Positions 8,197-16,663 of a stretch of 64,000 bases of DNA are shown in pieces; within the stretch, counting starts at the first letter, position 1; each line of letters starts with the position of its first letter. The DNA comes from Fluviicola sp. (lineage in GTDB: Bacteria > Bacteroidota > Bacteroidia > Flavobacteriales_D > Crocinitomicaceae). A program made the translations under genes and the position numbers. The stretch lies in the NCBI GenBank assembly GCA_020849495.1, contig JADLGD010000103.1, positions 1-64,000 on the forward strand. Direction: 5' to 3'. Below the pieces are notes generated by a model. That model ran no database searches. It saw nothing but the letters and a program-made list of their open reading frames with translations, and was not told the origin of the DNA.

Positions 8197-9942
8197 ATGA
8201 TTATGCTCTCCTCTCCAAAATACAGCTGGATATTCCTCTTAGTGAACATCTTCTTCGGATTTTCATCTTATTCTCAAAACTGGGACTGGACCGTAAAAGG
8301 TGGTGGTGATTTATCTGATAAAGCATCTGATGTTGTAATGGATGCTCAAGGAAACACTTATGTTACAGGTTATTACAACGAACAAGGTCAATTTGGAAGT
8401 TTCAATATTCCATTTTCTAATCCGCATAGTAAAGAAGTATTCATCGCTAAGATTGATCCAAATGGCAATTATCTATGGGTGAGACATGGTGAAAATTATT
8501 ATGATGATCGTGGTTTGGGAATGTGCTTGGATGAAAACAACAATGTTTATGTAACAGGTACCTGCTGGGGAGGAATTAACTTTGATGGAAATTTTTCATC
8601 ACTACCAAGCTCCTATACAGACAATATTTACATCGTTAAATACGATTCAAATGGAAACTTTCAGTGGGTGAAGACCTGCGGAACGGATGTTGGAGATGAT
8701 CATGGACACGATATAGCAAGTGATTTAAATGGGAATTTGTATTTAACCGGATTCATTTCCAGCTATTGCTTTGGTGAAAATGGTCCTTCTACAGCAGTAT
8801 TTGGAACACTCAACACTCCTAGTACAAACGATTCATTGGCTTTCATAGCTAAATTAAATCCATCCGGAGTCTTTTCATGGGTAAAAACCTTTGATGGCGA
8901 AGACGCGTCTAAAGATAATCGTGTTGCAATTGATGCTTATGGAAATCCTTATGTTGTAGGCGGGTATCACGGAACGGTGAATTTCGGGACACAAACATTA
9001 ACCAGTTATGGTGGCCGAGATATTTTTGTCACCAAATATGATTCAAACGGAAATCATTTGTATGTAAGAACAGCTGGTAGTACTTTGGATGATCGAGCAG
9101 ATGGAATAGCCATTGGTCCGGATGACCATGTTTACATCACTGGAGAATTCAAAGACAAAGTGGGTTTTGGAACAGATTCCATCAATAACAATGGTGGCCC
9201 AAATGGAAGAGATATTTTCGTTGCAAGAATGGATCTCCAAGGTAATTGGAAATGGGGTAAAAAGGCTGGTTCGTCTAGCGGCAGCGATCGTGGAACTGCT
9301 GTTGCTGTCAACAATAAGTACAACATTTTCATTTCGGGACAATTTAGAGGAAGTGCTAATTTTGGATCCACTATCAATTTAGACTCAGGAACAGACAGTG
9401 TGCAAGCATTTGTTGCGGCAATTGATACGACTGGAACATGGCGGTGGGCACTCCAAGGCGGTGGAGCTTTAGAAGATCGTGGAACATCGGTTGCAGTTGA
9501 TACTTCTTGCAATTTAGTGACTTGTGGGTATTACGTTGGAAACTCAACCTTTGGCCCAGATAACTTAGCTGGAAATACCAAAAAAGACATTTACATTTCA
9601 AAAATTGCGGATCCTTGTTTTGGGTATGACCCACCTCCCCCACCTCCAAGTGTAGAAGAAGTTTGTGATGTTGAAGAAAACAACATTTTTACACCAAATG
9701 GTGACAGCAAAAATGATGGCTTTGTGTTTTCTAGTAACTGCAATGCGACTAAAGCTACAGTCAGTGTCTTCAATCGTTGGGGAAATACTGTTTATTCCAG
9801 CTCAAATATAGAACAACCATGGGATGGCAAAGATTGGAGTGGATTACCTGTTGCTGAAGGTGTTTATTTCTACATTGTTGAATATACACTGACGAATGGC
9901 ATTTCAAAAACCAAACAAGGTTATATTCATGTGATTCGTTAA
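8197..9942 (+). CDS. Secreted SBBP-repeat protein with T9SS type B sorting domain
   Basis: A 581-residue extracellular protein. After a signal peptide ending near YSQ come many about 55-residue repeats with the pattern D-x-G-N-x-Y-V-T-G and VTKYDSNGN, typical of SBBP (beta-propeller) repeats, to about residue 470. A short proline run precedes a type B (gliding-motility-associated) C-terminal domain from about 495 to the end, with FTPNGDSKNDGF, NRWGN and GVYFYIVEY. Such domains direct export by the type IX system and cell-surface attachment. Propeller proteins of this type may be adhesins or enzymes; no catalytic motif is visible. It has no obvious operon partner. Confidence 0.87.
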   Translation: MIMLSSPKYSWIFLLVNIFFGFSSYSQNWDWTVKGGGDLSDKASDVVMDAQGNTYVTGYYNEQGQFGSFNIPFSNPHSKEVFIAKIDPNGNYLWVRHGENYYDDRGLGMCLDENNNVYVTGTCWGGINFDGNFSSLPSSYTDNIYIVKYDSNGNFQWVKTCGTDVGDDHGHDIASDLNGNLYLTGFISSYCFGENGPSTAVFGTLNTPSTNDSLAFIAKLNPSGVFSWVKTFDGEDASKDNRVAIDAYGNPYVVGGYHGTVNFGTQTLTSYGGRDIFVTKYDSNGNHLYVRTAGSTLDDRADGIAIGPDDHVYITGEFKDKVGFGTDSINNNGGPNGRDIFVARMDLQGNWKWGKKAGSSSGSDRGTAVAVNNKYNIFISGQFRGSANFGSTINLDSGTDSVQAFVAAIDTTGTWRWALQGGGALEDRGTSVAVDTSCNLVTCGYYVGNSTFGPDNLAGNTKKDIYISKIADPCFGYDPPPPPPSVEEVCDVEENNIFTPNGDSKNDGFVFSSNCNATKATVSVFNRWGNTVYSSSNIEQPWDGKDWSGLPVAEGVYFYIVEYTLTNGISKTKQGYIHVIR

Positions 9943-9976
9943 TTGCGTTTTTTCATTTCTGAAATCAACTTGAAAT

Positions 9977-9991
9977 AGTAACTTTGTTACT
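9977..9991. promoter_or_regulatory. Inverted repeat over the fur promoter, putative operator
   Basis: agtaac-ttt-gttact is a perfect 6-3-6 inverted repeat. It contains the -7 box TAACTTTG (9979-9986) and reaches the expected transcription start. A dimeric repressor bound here would block RNA polymerase, so autoregulation by the Fur-family product of the next gene is a reasonable inference. It does not match the classical enteric Fur box by eye. Confidence 0.45.
9979..9986 (+). promoter_or_regulatory. -7 box of the fur-CDF operon
   Basis: TAACTTTG fits TAnnTTTG exactly and lies 25 bases before the ATG at 10012. It is embedded in an inverted repeat. Confidence 0.6.
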
Positions 9992-10011
9992 CACTGAAAC
10001 GTGAAGTTGAA

Positions 10012-10410
10012 ATGAAACAAACACGAAACACTGTAGCACGCACAACCATTCTGGAAATGATTCAGCAATCTCCAATTGCGATGTCGCAACCAGCTATTCA
10101 ACATGCTTTGGATGGATTGTGTGATCGCGTCACGATTTACCGTGTTTTGGATCGTTTAAGTGAAGAAGGAAAAATCCATAAAATCGTTAACGTAAACGGT
10201 GTGGTGAATTATGCCGCTTGCAACACTTGCAACCATCAACACACACATCAGCATCAACACGTACATTTTAGTTGCCGAATTTGCAATGAGTTAACTTGTC
10301 TTGAAACAGTTGTTCCCAATTTTCAACTACCAGAAGGATTTCAACAAGAAGAAACATTTTTCACCATATCAGGTGTGTGCAATCACTGTCAATCAGTAGC
10401 AGATGAGTAA
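10012..10410 (+). CDS. Fur-family metal-responsive transcriptional regulator (Zur-like)
   Basis: A 132-residue repressor of the ferric/zinc uptake regulator family. The N-terminal winged helix spans about residues 1-60 with the recognition segment DRVTIYRVLDRL. Structural zinc ligands are seen as Cys88-x-x-Cys91 and Cys123-x-x-Cys126, with another CxxC at 70-73. Between them is an unusual histidine-rich loop, five alternating His plus His85 over residues 75-85, which could sense zinc or a similar metal. It overlaps by eight bases the downstream CDF transporter gene, so regulator and transporter are co-expressed. Zur-like rather than iron-sensing is an inference from the His loop and this partner. 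Confidence 0.88.
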   Translation: MKQTRNTVARTTILEMIQQSPIAMSQPAIQHALDGLCDRVTIYRVLDRLSEEGKIHKIVNVNGVVNYAACNTCNHQHTHQHQHVHFSCRICNELTCLETVVPNFQLPEGFQQEETFFTISGVCNHCQSVADE

Positions 10411-11287
10411 ACACCAACAAGCAGAAAAAACAGCTTGGTTGAGCTTGGTTGGCAACTTTGCCATGGCTATCGTGAAAGGAGCTGTTGGCTTTTTTGGGAA
10501 TTCGTATGCTTTGATTGCAGATGCCATTGAATCAACGGGCGATGTATTTTCATCCATGCTTGTATTAATTGGAATCAAATACGCACAAAAACCACCTGAT
10601 GAGAATCATCCTTATGGGCACGGGAAAGTAGAACCACTCATCACCTTTGTTGTTGTAGGTTTTTTAGTCGCTTCTGCTACCATCATCATTGTAGAAAGTA
10701 TTGACAATATTTTGACTCCCCACAAAGCCCCACATGCATACACACTTTGGTTTTTAGCTGGAATCATTCTTACTAAAGAAATATTTTATCGCATAGTTTC
10801 TAAATCAAGTGACGAAACGGGAAGTTCTTCACTGAAAGCTGATGCTTGGCACCATCGTAGCGACGCAATTACTTCAGCATTTGCCTTTATTGGAATTTTA
10901 ATTGCCGTTTTATTAGGAGATGCTTATGCAGCAGCTGATGATTGGGCTGCTTTATTAGCTGCGGGTGTTATCTACTTCAACGCTTATTTGATCTTTCGTC
11001 CTGCCCTTGGTGAAATTATGGATGAACACCGTTATGAAGACCTCATCGAAGTCATTCGACAAAAAGCAAAACACGTACCTGGCGTGATTGACACAGAAAA
11101 ATGTTGGGTTCGAAAATCAGGTATGCGTTATTGGGTAGATATTCACACCCATGTTGAAGGAAGCATTTCTGTTCACGAAGGTCATACCATTGCTCATGCT
11201 TTGAAAGAACATTTGATGGCCGAACTTCCAGAAATAGAAGATGTTTTGGTACACATTGAACCAGCTGAAGAAGCAAATCCATTTTAA
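10403..11287 (+). CDS. Cation diffusion facilitator (CDF) metal transporter, FieF-like
   Basis: An inner-membrane divalent metal/proton antiporter of 294 residues with six predicted helices and a C-terminal cytosolic metallochaperone-like domain (about 205-294). Aligned by eye to E. coli YiiP, the transport site in helix 5 is conserved (His150, Asp154 in HHRSD). In helix 2 the first Asp is Glu43 and the second is Asp47. The HPYGHGKVE loop is also typical. The ATG lies inside the end of the fur-like gene (ATGAGTAA), suggesting translational coupling. Substrate is probably Zn, Fe or Mn and cannot be fixed from sequence. Confidence 0.9.
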   Translation: MSKHQQAEKTAWLSLVGNFAMAIVKGAVGFFGNSYALIADAIESTGDVFSSMLVLIGIKYAQKPPDENHPYGHGKVEPLITFVVVGFLVASATIIIVESIDNILTPHKAPHAYTLWFLAGIILTKEIFYRIVSKSSDETGSSSLKADAWHHRSDAITSAFAFIGILIAVLLGDAYAAADDWAALLAAGVIYFNAYLIFRPALGEIMDEHRYEDLIEVIRQKAKHVPGVIDTEKCWVRKSGMRYWVDIHTHVEGSISVHEGHTIAHALKEHLMAELPEIEDVLVHIEPAEEANPF

Positions 11288-11301
11288 CGATCAATTTTCC
11301 T

Positions 11302-11309
11302 TATTTTTG
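11302..11309 (+). promoter_or_regulatory. -7 box of the Nfu gene
   Basis: TATTTTTG fits TAnnTTTG and lies 20 bases before the ATG at 11330. Confidence 0.55.
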
Positions 11310-11329
11310 TGTCATAAAAATTCAAACAG

Positions 11330-11932
11330 ATGACACAAGTTCCGGTTACAGTATATGTAGAGATGACTCCCAATCCTAGCACCATGAAATTCGTGGCGAA
11401 CAAGTATTTATTGATGACGGGAGATTCAGTAGAATTCACTGAAAAAGCAGATGCAAAAGGTTATTCGCCATTGGCTGAAGAATTATTCAATTTTCCATTT
11501 GTGAAAGGCGTTTTCATGGCAGCTAATTTTGTCACCATTTCAAAAAACGATTCCATTTCTTGGGATTTTGTTGCAATGGAATTGCGCGAATTCATCAAAA
11601 ATTGGATCGCAGATGGAAAAGATGTGTTGATCCAAATGCCTGCACCAAAAGCAAAAGTTACAAACGAAGAAACCAACGAAGTAAAAACCTATGCGCCATC
11701 AGAATACGATGATGCGATTCGTTCCTTATTGGATGAATATGTTCGTCCAGCAGTTGAAGGAGATGGAGGAGCGATTGATTTCGTGGGATTTGAAGAAGGA
11801 ATTGTAACGGTTGCTCTTCGCGGCGCTTGTTCTGGCTGCCCATCAAGTACTGCTACATTGAAAGGCGGTATCGAAAACTTATTAAAACAACATTTACCTG
11901 AAGTAAAAGAAGTGGTTGCGGAATCTTTGTAA
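11330..11932 (+). CDS. NifU/Nfu-type iron-sulfur cluster carrier
   Basis: A 200-residue cytoplasmic protein that probably carries and delivers Fe-S clusters. An Nfu N-terminal domain (about residues 5-90, with TPNPSTMKF) is followed by a NifU C-terminal domain (about 125-200) that holds the cluster-binding Cys167-x-x-Cys170 in CSGCPSS. This two-domain layout matches mitochondrial NFU1 and bacterial Nfu. A second, single-domain NifU protein is encoded at 53587 beside mrp. It is a single gene with its own -7 box and a strong terminator. Confidence 0.93.
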   Translation: MTQVPVTVYVEMTPNPSTMKFVANKYLLMTGDSVEFTEKADAKGYSPLAEELFNFPFVKGVFMAANFVTISKNDSISWDFVAMELREFIKNWIADGKDVLIQMPAPKAKVTNEETNEVKTYAPSEYDDAIRSLLDEYVRPAVEGDGGAIDFVGFEEGIVTVALRGACSGCPSSTATLKGGIENLLKQHLPEVKEVVAESL

Positions 11933-11954
11933 ACATACTCTTTTTCAAGTATTT

Positions 11955-11986
11955 AAAATCCAAGTTCAAAAAACTTGGATTTTTTT
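11955..11986 (+). terminator. Rho-independent terminator after the Nfu gene
   Basis: A perfect 12-base stem (aaaatccaagtt with aacttggatttt) closes a five-base loop and runs into a T-tract. Confidence 0.85.
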
Positions 11987-12048
11987 ATGCCTTTTTTATG
12001 GAAAAGTAAAACTTCTTACATCTCAAGAGAAATTAAATACTTTAAGCC

Positions 12049-12762
12049 ATGAAAACAATCACACTAATAGCAAGCGTAGTTCTTTTCGGAACAAGTTTCG
12101 CACAATCAACAAGCGGAGATATCATTGGTACTTTGATGAACAAAGAACAAACAGAAGGTTTATCCAATGCAGTTGCAGTTACATCAAGAGGAGAAGCCGT
12201 TTTTCGCGCTATGACCGATTTGGATGGTAGATTCAGAATTTCTGGAGTGCCCGCAGGTGAATACGACGTATTCTTTCTTTATGATGGCGACACCATTTTT
12301 GCACCTTCAAAAGTTGAAGTAGCTCCAGATGGAATTGGAGATTTAGGAATCGTAACACAAATGTCGTCTACTGATATTGGAGTAGTTGAAGTAAATGGAG
12401 ATCGTTTAAGATTAGGTAAAGGCGTTTCACCAGAAATCAAACTTTCTCGCAAAGATATCACTCACCGTCCAGACAAAAACAATGTGAAATCGATGATCAC
12501 TACCATGACATCAGATGTTCGACAAACTGAAGATGGAGGTTTGGTTTTTAGAGGAGCACGCAAAGGTGACTTGATCAACTACATCGATGGTGTAAAAATG
12601 ACTGAAGTACAAAACATGCCAAGTTCTTCCATTGGTTACATCATGGTCTATTCTGGGGCAATTCCAGCAAAATACGGTGATACAACAGGAGGTGTTGTAG
12701 TGATGGAAACAGTAAGTTATTTTGATTTACTAAGAGAGTGGGAAGCTAGAAACGGACAATAA
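12049..12762 (+). CDS. Barrel-less TonB-plug-domain protein
   Basis: A 237-residue exported protein: signal peptide (MKTITLIASVVLFGTSFAQ), a carboxypeptidase-regulatory-like sandwich (about 25-100) and a TonB-receptor plug domain (about 120-225) with RGAR, YIDGVK, IPAKYGD and TGGVVVMET. The reading frame ends about 12 residues after the plug, so the 22-strand barrel of a real receptor is missing. There is no downstream barrel-coding remnant before the terminator, so this looks like a designed short protein rather than a broken gene. The plug-and-sandwich unit recurs in the VWA protein at 51285. Its function is unknown; a role in the periplasm with TonB/ExbBD is one possibility. Confidence 0.8.
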   Translation: MKTITLIASVVLFGTSFAQSTSGDIIGTLMNKEQTEGLSNAVAVTSRGEAVFRAMTDLDGRFRISGVPAGEYDVFFLYDGDTIFAPSKVEVAPDGIGDLGIVTQMSSTDIGVVEVNGDRLRLGKGVSPEIKLSRKDITHRPDKNNVKSMITTMTSDVRQTEDGGLVFRGARKGDLINYIDGVKMTEVQNMPSSSIGYIMVYSGAIPAKYGDTTGGVVVMETVSYFDLLREWEARNGQ

Positions 12763-12782
12763 AACAAGATTTGATACTGACA

Positions 12783-12816
12783 AAAAAGGTCTGATACAAA
12801 TGTGTCAGACCTTTTT
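12783..12816. terminator. Bidirectional terminator hairpin
   Basis: A 16-base stem (aaaaaggtctgataca with tgtgtcagaccttttt, one G-T pair) around a two-base loop between the convergent plug-protein and manC genes, with A and T tracts on both sides. Confidence 0.85.
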
Positions 12817-12822
12817 GATGTT

Positions 12823-13914
12823 TTATCCTTTTGGAAAGAACTGAGGACTTGCCTCTTCCATCGGTGCCATGTATTTCTTTAAGTTTTGTTCGTCGTGTTG
12901 GTTCAAAATCATCAACATGTTATCTGATTCAACCACAATGTAGTTTTCCAAACCTTGAATCAAAGCCAATTTATTGTTCGGTAAATTCACGATACAGTTT
13001 TCAGAATTGATCATGTGAACATTATCACCAATCACTGCATTTCCATTGTAATCTTTTTCCAAGTGAGCATACAAGCTTCCCCAAGTACCAAGATCAGACC
13101 AATCAAAAGTAGCCAAGACCACATCTACGTTTTTGGCATTTTCCATCACAGCAAAATCGATGGAAATATCTTCACATGCTGCAAAACAACCATTCACATA
13201 CGCTTGTTCTTCAGCAGAATTGTATTTATTCGCTTCTTGTGTAAACAAAGTGTATAATTCTGGTTTGAATTTTTCCAAAGCATTTAAAATCGTGGTCGCT
13301 TTCCAAATGAAAATTCCAGAGTTCCAGTAATAATTTCCGCTTTTCAAGAAAATCTCAGCCAATTCACGATTGGGTTTCTCCGTAAAATGCTTTACATCTT
13401 TTACTTGTCCAGGTAAAATATCGCCATCTTCTACAAACTCGATGTATCCATAACCGGTATCAGGGCGAGTTGGTTTGATTCCAAGCGTTACCAAACGATC
13501 ACTTTTATTTGCTGTAGCAATAGCCGTATTGACAATTTCAGTGAATTTTTCTTCTTTCAAAATCAAGTGATCTGATGGAGCTACCACCAAAGTTGCATTT
13601 GGATTAATTGCATGAATTTTAGCTGCCGCATACGTAATACAAGGAGCTGTATTTTTACGCTCAGGCTCTGTCAATATTTGGTTATCACTCAACTCCGGCA
13701 ATTGTTCCTTCACCAGGTCTTTGTACATCGCATTGGTCACAATGAAAATGTTTTCAGCTGGTGAGACATTCAACAAACGCTCAAACGTCATTCGTAAAAG
13801 TGATTTTCCAATACCCAAAACATCTAAAAATTGTTTCGGTCGTTGTACTGTTGACATTGGCCAGAATCTACTACCGATTCCGCCTGCCATGATTACGCAG
13901 TAATTATCTTTCAT
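12823..13914 (-). CDS. manC: Mannose-1-phosphate guanylyltransferase (GDP-mannose synthesis)
   Basis: Makes GDP-mannose from GTP and mannose-1-phosphate for glycan and surface polysaccharide synthesis. The 363-residue protein opens with the nucleotidyltransferase signature GGIGSRFWP followed by RPKQFL, and contains the GYGYIEF and FTEKP motifs of the family. It lacks the C-terminal phosphomannose isomerase domain of bifunctional ManC, so it is single-function. The ATG at 13914 is preferred over an in-frame TTG three codons upstream. It overlaps the end of the SprT-like gene by 11 bases, so the two are co-transcribed. Confidence 0.94.
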   Translation of the reverse strand: MKDNYCVIMAGGIGSRFWPMSTVQRPKQFLDVLGIGKSLLRMTFERLLNVSPAENIFIVTNAMYKDLVKEQLPELSDNQILTEPERKNTAPCITYAAAKIHAINPNATLVVAPSDHLILKEEKFTEIVNTAIATANKSDRLVTLGIKPTRPDTGYGYIEFVEDGDILPGQVKDVKHFTEKPNRELAEIFLKSGNYYWNSGIFIWKATTILNALEKFKPELYTLFTQEANKYNSAEEQAYVNGCFAACEDISIDFAVMENAKNVDVVLATFDWSDLGTWGSLYAHLEKDYNGNAVIGDNVHMINSENCIVNLPNNKLALIQGLENYIVVESDNMLMILNQHDEQNLKKYMAPMEEASPQFFPKG

Positions 13915-14536
13915 TTTCTTCAATCAATTGAATCGTTGCAAGTGCATGCACTAAAAATTGGCGTTTTGTTCCCAATTCCTCGCACAAAAAACGGGTTCTT
14001 CTAAGTTCTCCTTTTCGGAATTGCTTTCCTTGCAAAACAAAAGTAGCATTTTTCGGCAATTCTTCTAGGGTTAACTCGTGATCAGGACGCTCATCATACA
14101 TGCGCAACACGCGTGATAATTGCGTATCTGAACAAGAAGATGCTTTGGTATTTGTTAGGCTTTTCATCAAAGCAGATTCGATGGGCTTGGGCAATAATCC
14201 CGTTTGAATTGCTGGCCACAAGCGGTGACGGTACATTTGTTTCCATTCATCGCCATGAGGTTTCACCCGATGACCGAATTTCAAAAATGTTTCCAAATGC
14301 GCAAACTCATGCAAAGTGGTCACTAAAAAACTGTATTTATTTAAATTCCCATTCACAGAAATACGGTGGTGTTTTTCGCCATTAATCGGTGCTCTGTAAT
14401 CACCTAACTTCGTCGCTCGAGGATTGGTAATTGCAAACCGAACGGGATATTGCAACAACAAATCAGCAACCATCGCCTCAAAACCTTCGGGCAAATACGC
14501 TTTTAATTGTTGTTTTAACCGTTCTCGTTTATCCAT
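13904..14536 (-). CDS. SprT-like zinc metalloprotein
   Basis: A 210-residue protein with the SprT/WLM-type zinc site: HEFAH at residues 76-80 and a third histidine in PHGDEW (about 94). Such proteins are related to Spartan, which cuts DNA-crosslinked proteins, but the bacterial members are poorly characterised. I chose the ATG at 14536 over the TTG five codons upstream, because a -7-like TATTTTG at 14562-14556 would put the transcript start near that TTG. It is the first gene of a two-gene unit with manC; the functional link is not obvious. Confidence 0.8.
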   Translation of the reverse strand: MDKRERLKQQLKAYLPEGFEAMVADLLLQYPVRFAITNPRATKLGDYRAPINGEKHHRISVNGNLNKYSFLVTTLHEFAHLETFLKFGHRVKPHGDEWKQMYRHRLWPAIQTGLLPKPIESALMKSLTNTKASSCSDTQLSRVLRMYDERPDHELTLEELPKNATFVLQGKQFRKGELRRTRFLCEELGTKRQFLVHALATIQLIEENER

Positions 14537-14677
14537 TTTTGACTCGTTCAAGCAACAAAATAAGCAGAATAATCGCCTTTAAATGAGTTCAACTACTTGA
14601 AGTTATTAGAGGGAAAGCGTTGAAAAAGTTACTATTCCTTCCAACCAAGCGATATTTCTTTTAATTTTAACACCTCA

Positions 14678-15418
14678 ATGAAAGTAATAAACAACATCGG
14701 TAAGTACATCATCATGATGACCATCGTCTTTTCAAAACCTGAAAAATGGCGTATTTTCCGCATTCGTTTATTTCAAGAAATCGAATTCATTGGCATCAAA
14801 TCCATTCCAATTGTGGCATTGATGTCAACATTTATGGGAGGAGTTATTGCTCTGCAAACAGCTTCCAACATGGATTCACCTTGGTTACCACAATACACCA
14901 TTGGTTACATCACACGTTCCAGTACCATCCTAGAATTTTCACCAACCATTATTTCTTTGATTTTGGCTGGAAAAGTAGGTTCGAACATCGCTTCTGAAAT
15001 AGGAACCATGCGTGTTACTGAACAAATTGACGCTTTGGAAATCATGGGTGTCAATTCATTGAATTATTTGGTATTGCCAAAAATCACAGCTGCAATGTTG
15101 TTCTTTCCAGTATTGATTATTTTCTCGATTGGTTTGAGTTTGATTGGTGGTTGGTTGACATTGACCATGTCTGATTTAGCATCTACAGACACTTATATTT
15201 TTGGTATTCGTTCGTTTTACACTGATTTGGAATTGCAATATGCCTTAACAAAAGCAGTAGTATTTGCCTTTTTAATCACTTCAATTGCTTCGTTCTATGG
15301 ATATTATACCAAAGGTGGAGCTTTGGATGTTGGTCGTTCATCAACACAATCCGTTGTTAGCTCTAGTATCGCTATTTTGATTGCCAATTTCTTGTTAACT
15401 CAAATGATTTTGTTGTAA
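14678..15418 (+). CDS. MlaE-family ABC transporter permease
   Basis: A 246-residue inner-membrane permease of the MlaE (YrbE/Ttg2B) family, which moves phospholipids between membranes with an MCE-domain partner. Five or so hydrophobic helices are visible, with family motifs GKVGSNIASEIGTMRVTEQIDALE around 105-130 and FYGYYTKGGA near 207-216. Its stop overlaps the ATP-binding gene start by one base (TAATG). No MCE/MlaD gene follows here, so that part must lie elsewhere in the genome. Confidence 0.93.
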   Translation: MKVINNIGKYIIMMTIVFSKPEKWRIFRIRLFQEIEFIGIKSIPIVALMSTFMGGVIALQTASNMDSPWLPQYTIGYITRSSTILEFSPTIISLILAGKVGSNIASEIGTMRVTEQIDALEIMGVNSLNYLVLPKITAAMLFFPVLIIFSIGLSLIGGWLTLTMSDLASTDTYIFGIRSFYTDLELQYALTKAVVFAFLITSIASFYGYYTKGGALDVGRSSTQSVVSSSIAILIANFLLTQMILL

Positions 15419-16188
15419 TGATTGAAGTAAAAAACATCAATAAAACATTTGGCGACAACAAAGTCTTGGACGATGTTTCAGCTTCTTTTCACAAAGGAAA
15501 AGTAAACATGATCATTGGGCAATCTGGTCAAGGTAAATCGGTACTTGCGAAATGTATTGTTGGTTTGCACGAAGTTGATAGTGGAGAAGTACTCTATGAC
15601 AACCGCGATTTTTGTAAAATGGATCGTTTGGAACGCAAAGCAGTTCGACAAGAAATTGGAATGCTCTTCCAAGGTTCAGCATTGTTTGATTCATTGACGG
15701 TAGAAGAAAACGTTATGTTTCCACTTTCGATGTTCACCAAAATGACAAAAGCGGAAATGCAAGATCGTGCAAATTTTTGTCTTGAGCGAGTAAATCTAGC
15801 AGGAAGAAATAAGTTGTTCCCTTCAGAATGTAGTGGTGGTATGCAAAAACGTATCGCTATTGCTAGAGCAATTGCTATGAATCCACGCTATTTATTTTGT
15901 GACGAACCCAATTCAGGTTTGGATCCAAAAACGTCGATTGTCATTGACAATTTGATTCGTGAAATCACTTACGAATACAACATCACAACAATTGTGATTA
16001 CCCACGATATGAACTCCGTGATTGAAATTGGAGATAACATTTTGTTCATTTACCAAGGTAAAAACTGGTGGCAAGGTGGTAGAGACGAAATCATCACTAC
16101 AGACAATCCTGAGATCAATGGATTTGTATATGCATCAGAGTTCATGAAGGAAATCAAAGAAACCTTGAAACACAAAAAAGCACACTAA
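15418..16188 (+). CDS. MlaF-family ABC transporter ATP-binding protein
   Basis: A 256-residue ATPase that powers the MlaE-type permease encoded just upstream. Walker A is GQSGQGKS at residues 34-41, the signature motif is CSGGMQKR near 138-145 and Walker B is YLFCDEP near 157-163, followed by a D-loop GLDP and a switch histidine in VITHD. Together with the preceding gene it probably maintains outer-membrane lipid asymmetry. A perfect 10-base inverted repeat (16186-16195 with 16212-16221) spans the stop codon and may form an mRNA-end hairpin. Confidence 0.93.
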   Translation: MIEVKNINKTFGDNKVLDDVSASFHKGKVNMIIGQSGQGKSVLAKCIVGLHEVDSGEVLYDNRDFCKMDRLERKAVRQEIGMLFQGSALFDSLTVEENVMFPLSMFTKMTKAEMQDRANFCLERVNLAGRNKLFPSECSGGMQKRIAIARAIAMNPRYLFCDEPNSGLDPKTSIVIDNLIREITYEYNITTIVITHDMNSVIEIGDNILFIYQGKNWWQGGRDEIITTDNPEINGFVYASEFMKEIKETLKHKKAH

Positions 16189-16221
16189 TAAACGACACAT
16201 CCCTCGTTCAATCGTTTATTA
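16186..16221 (+). terminator. Hairpin at the end of the MlaEF pair
   Basis: taataaacga and tcgtttatta form a perfect 10-base stem with a 16-base loop, starting in the stop codon. There is no T-run after it, so it may stabilise or weakly attenuate the transcript rather than terminate it. Confidence 0.4.
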
Positions 16222-16258
16222 ATCCACCTATTCTTCTATATTTACTAAAAGTTACAAC

Positions 16259-16663
16259 ATGAGACCCATTTTTGCAGTTATCATCGGAGTCGTGTTAGGC
16301 GGTTTTTTCATTGCTTTAGGCGAAATGATTTTGAAATATATGATCCCGACCTTAAATGCTCCGAGCAATCTCGATTCATCAAACATGCAAGTGTTCGTCG
16401 ATCAAATTCCACTTATAGCTAAAATTGGAATTGTCATCAATTGGGGAGTTGCTGGTTTCGTCGGTGCTACAGTTACAACTTTCATCCAAGGCAGAACACA
16501 TTACAAGCCCATGCTAGTAACCATTGGCATTTTACAATTATTGACCTACATGAACATGATGATTCTTTGGGGTCATCCACTTTGGATGTGGGGGGCAGCT
16601 ACTTTTATTTATATCATTGTTGGTTTCATTAGTTATTTTTTAATTCGTAAAAAAAGTGTCTAA
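16259..16663 (+). CDS. Small four-helix membrane protein of unknown function
   Basis: A 134-residue protein with four predicted hydrophobic helices (about 4-24, 52-74, 80-98, 104-128) and a basic C-terminal tail RKKSV. I do not recognise the family. The start ATG follows a TATATTTA sequence at 16238-16245 that resembles a -7 box with one mismatch. Its stop overlaps the GTG start of the next gene by eight bases, so the two are translated from one mRNA. The partner is a cytosolic YdeI-family protein, which does not clarify its job. Confidence 0.7.
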   Translation: MRPIFAVIIGVVLGGFFIALGEMILKYMIPTLNAPSNLDSSNMQVFVDQIPLIAKIGIVINWGVAGFVGATVTTFIQGRTHYKPMLVTIGILQLLTYMNMMILWGHPLWMWGAATFIYIIVGFISYFLIRKKSV

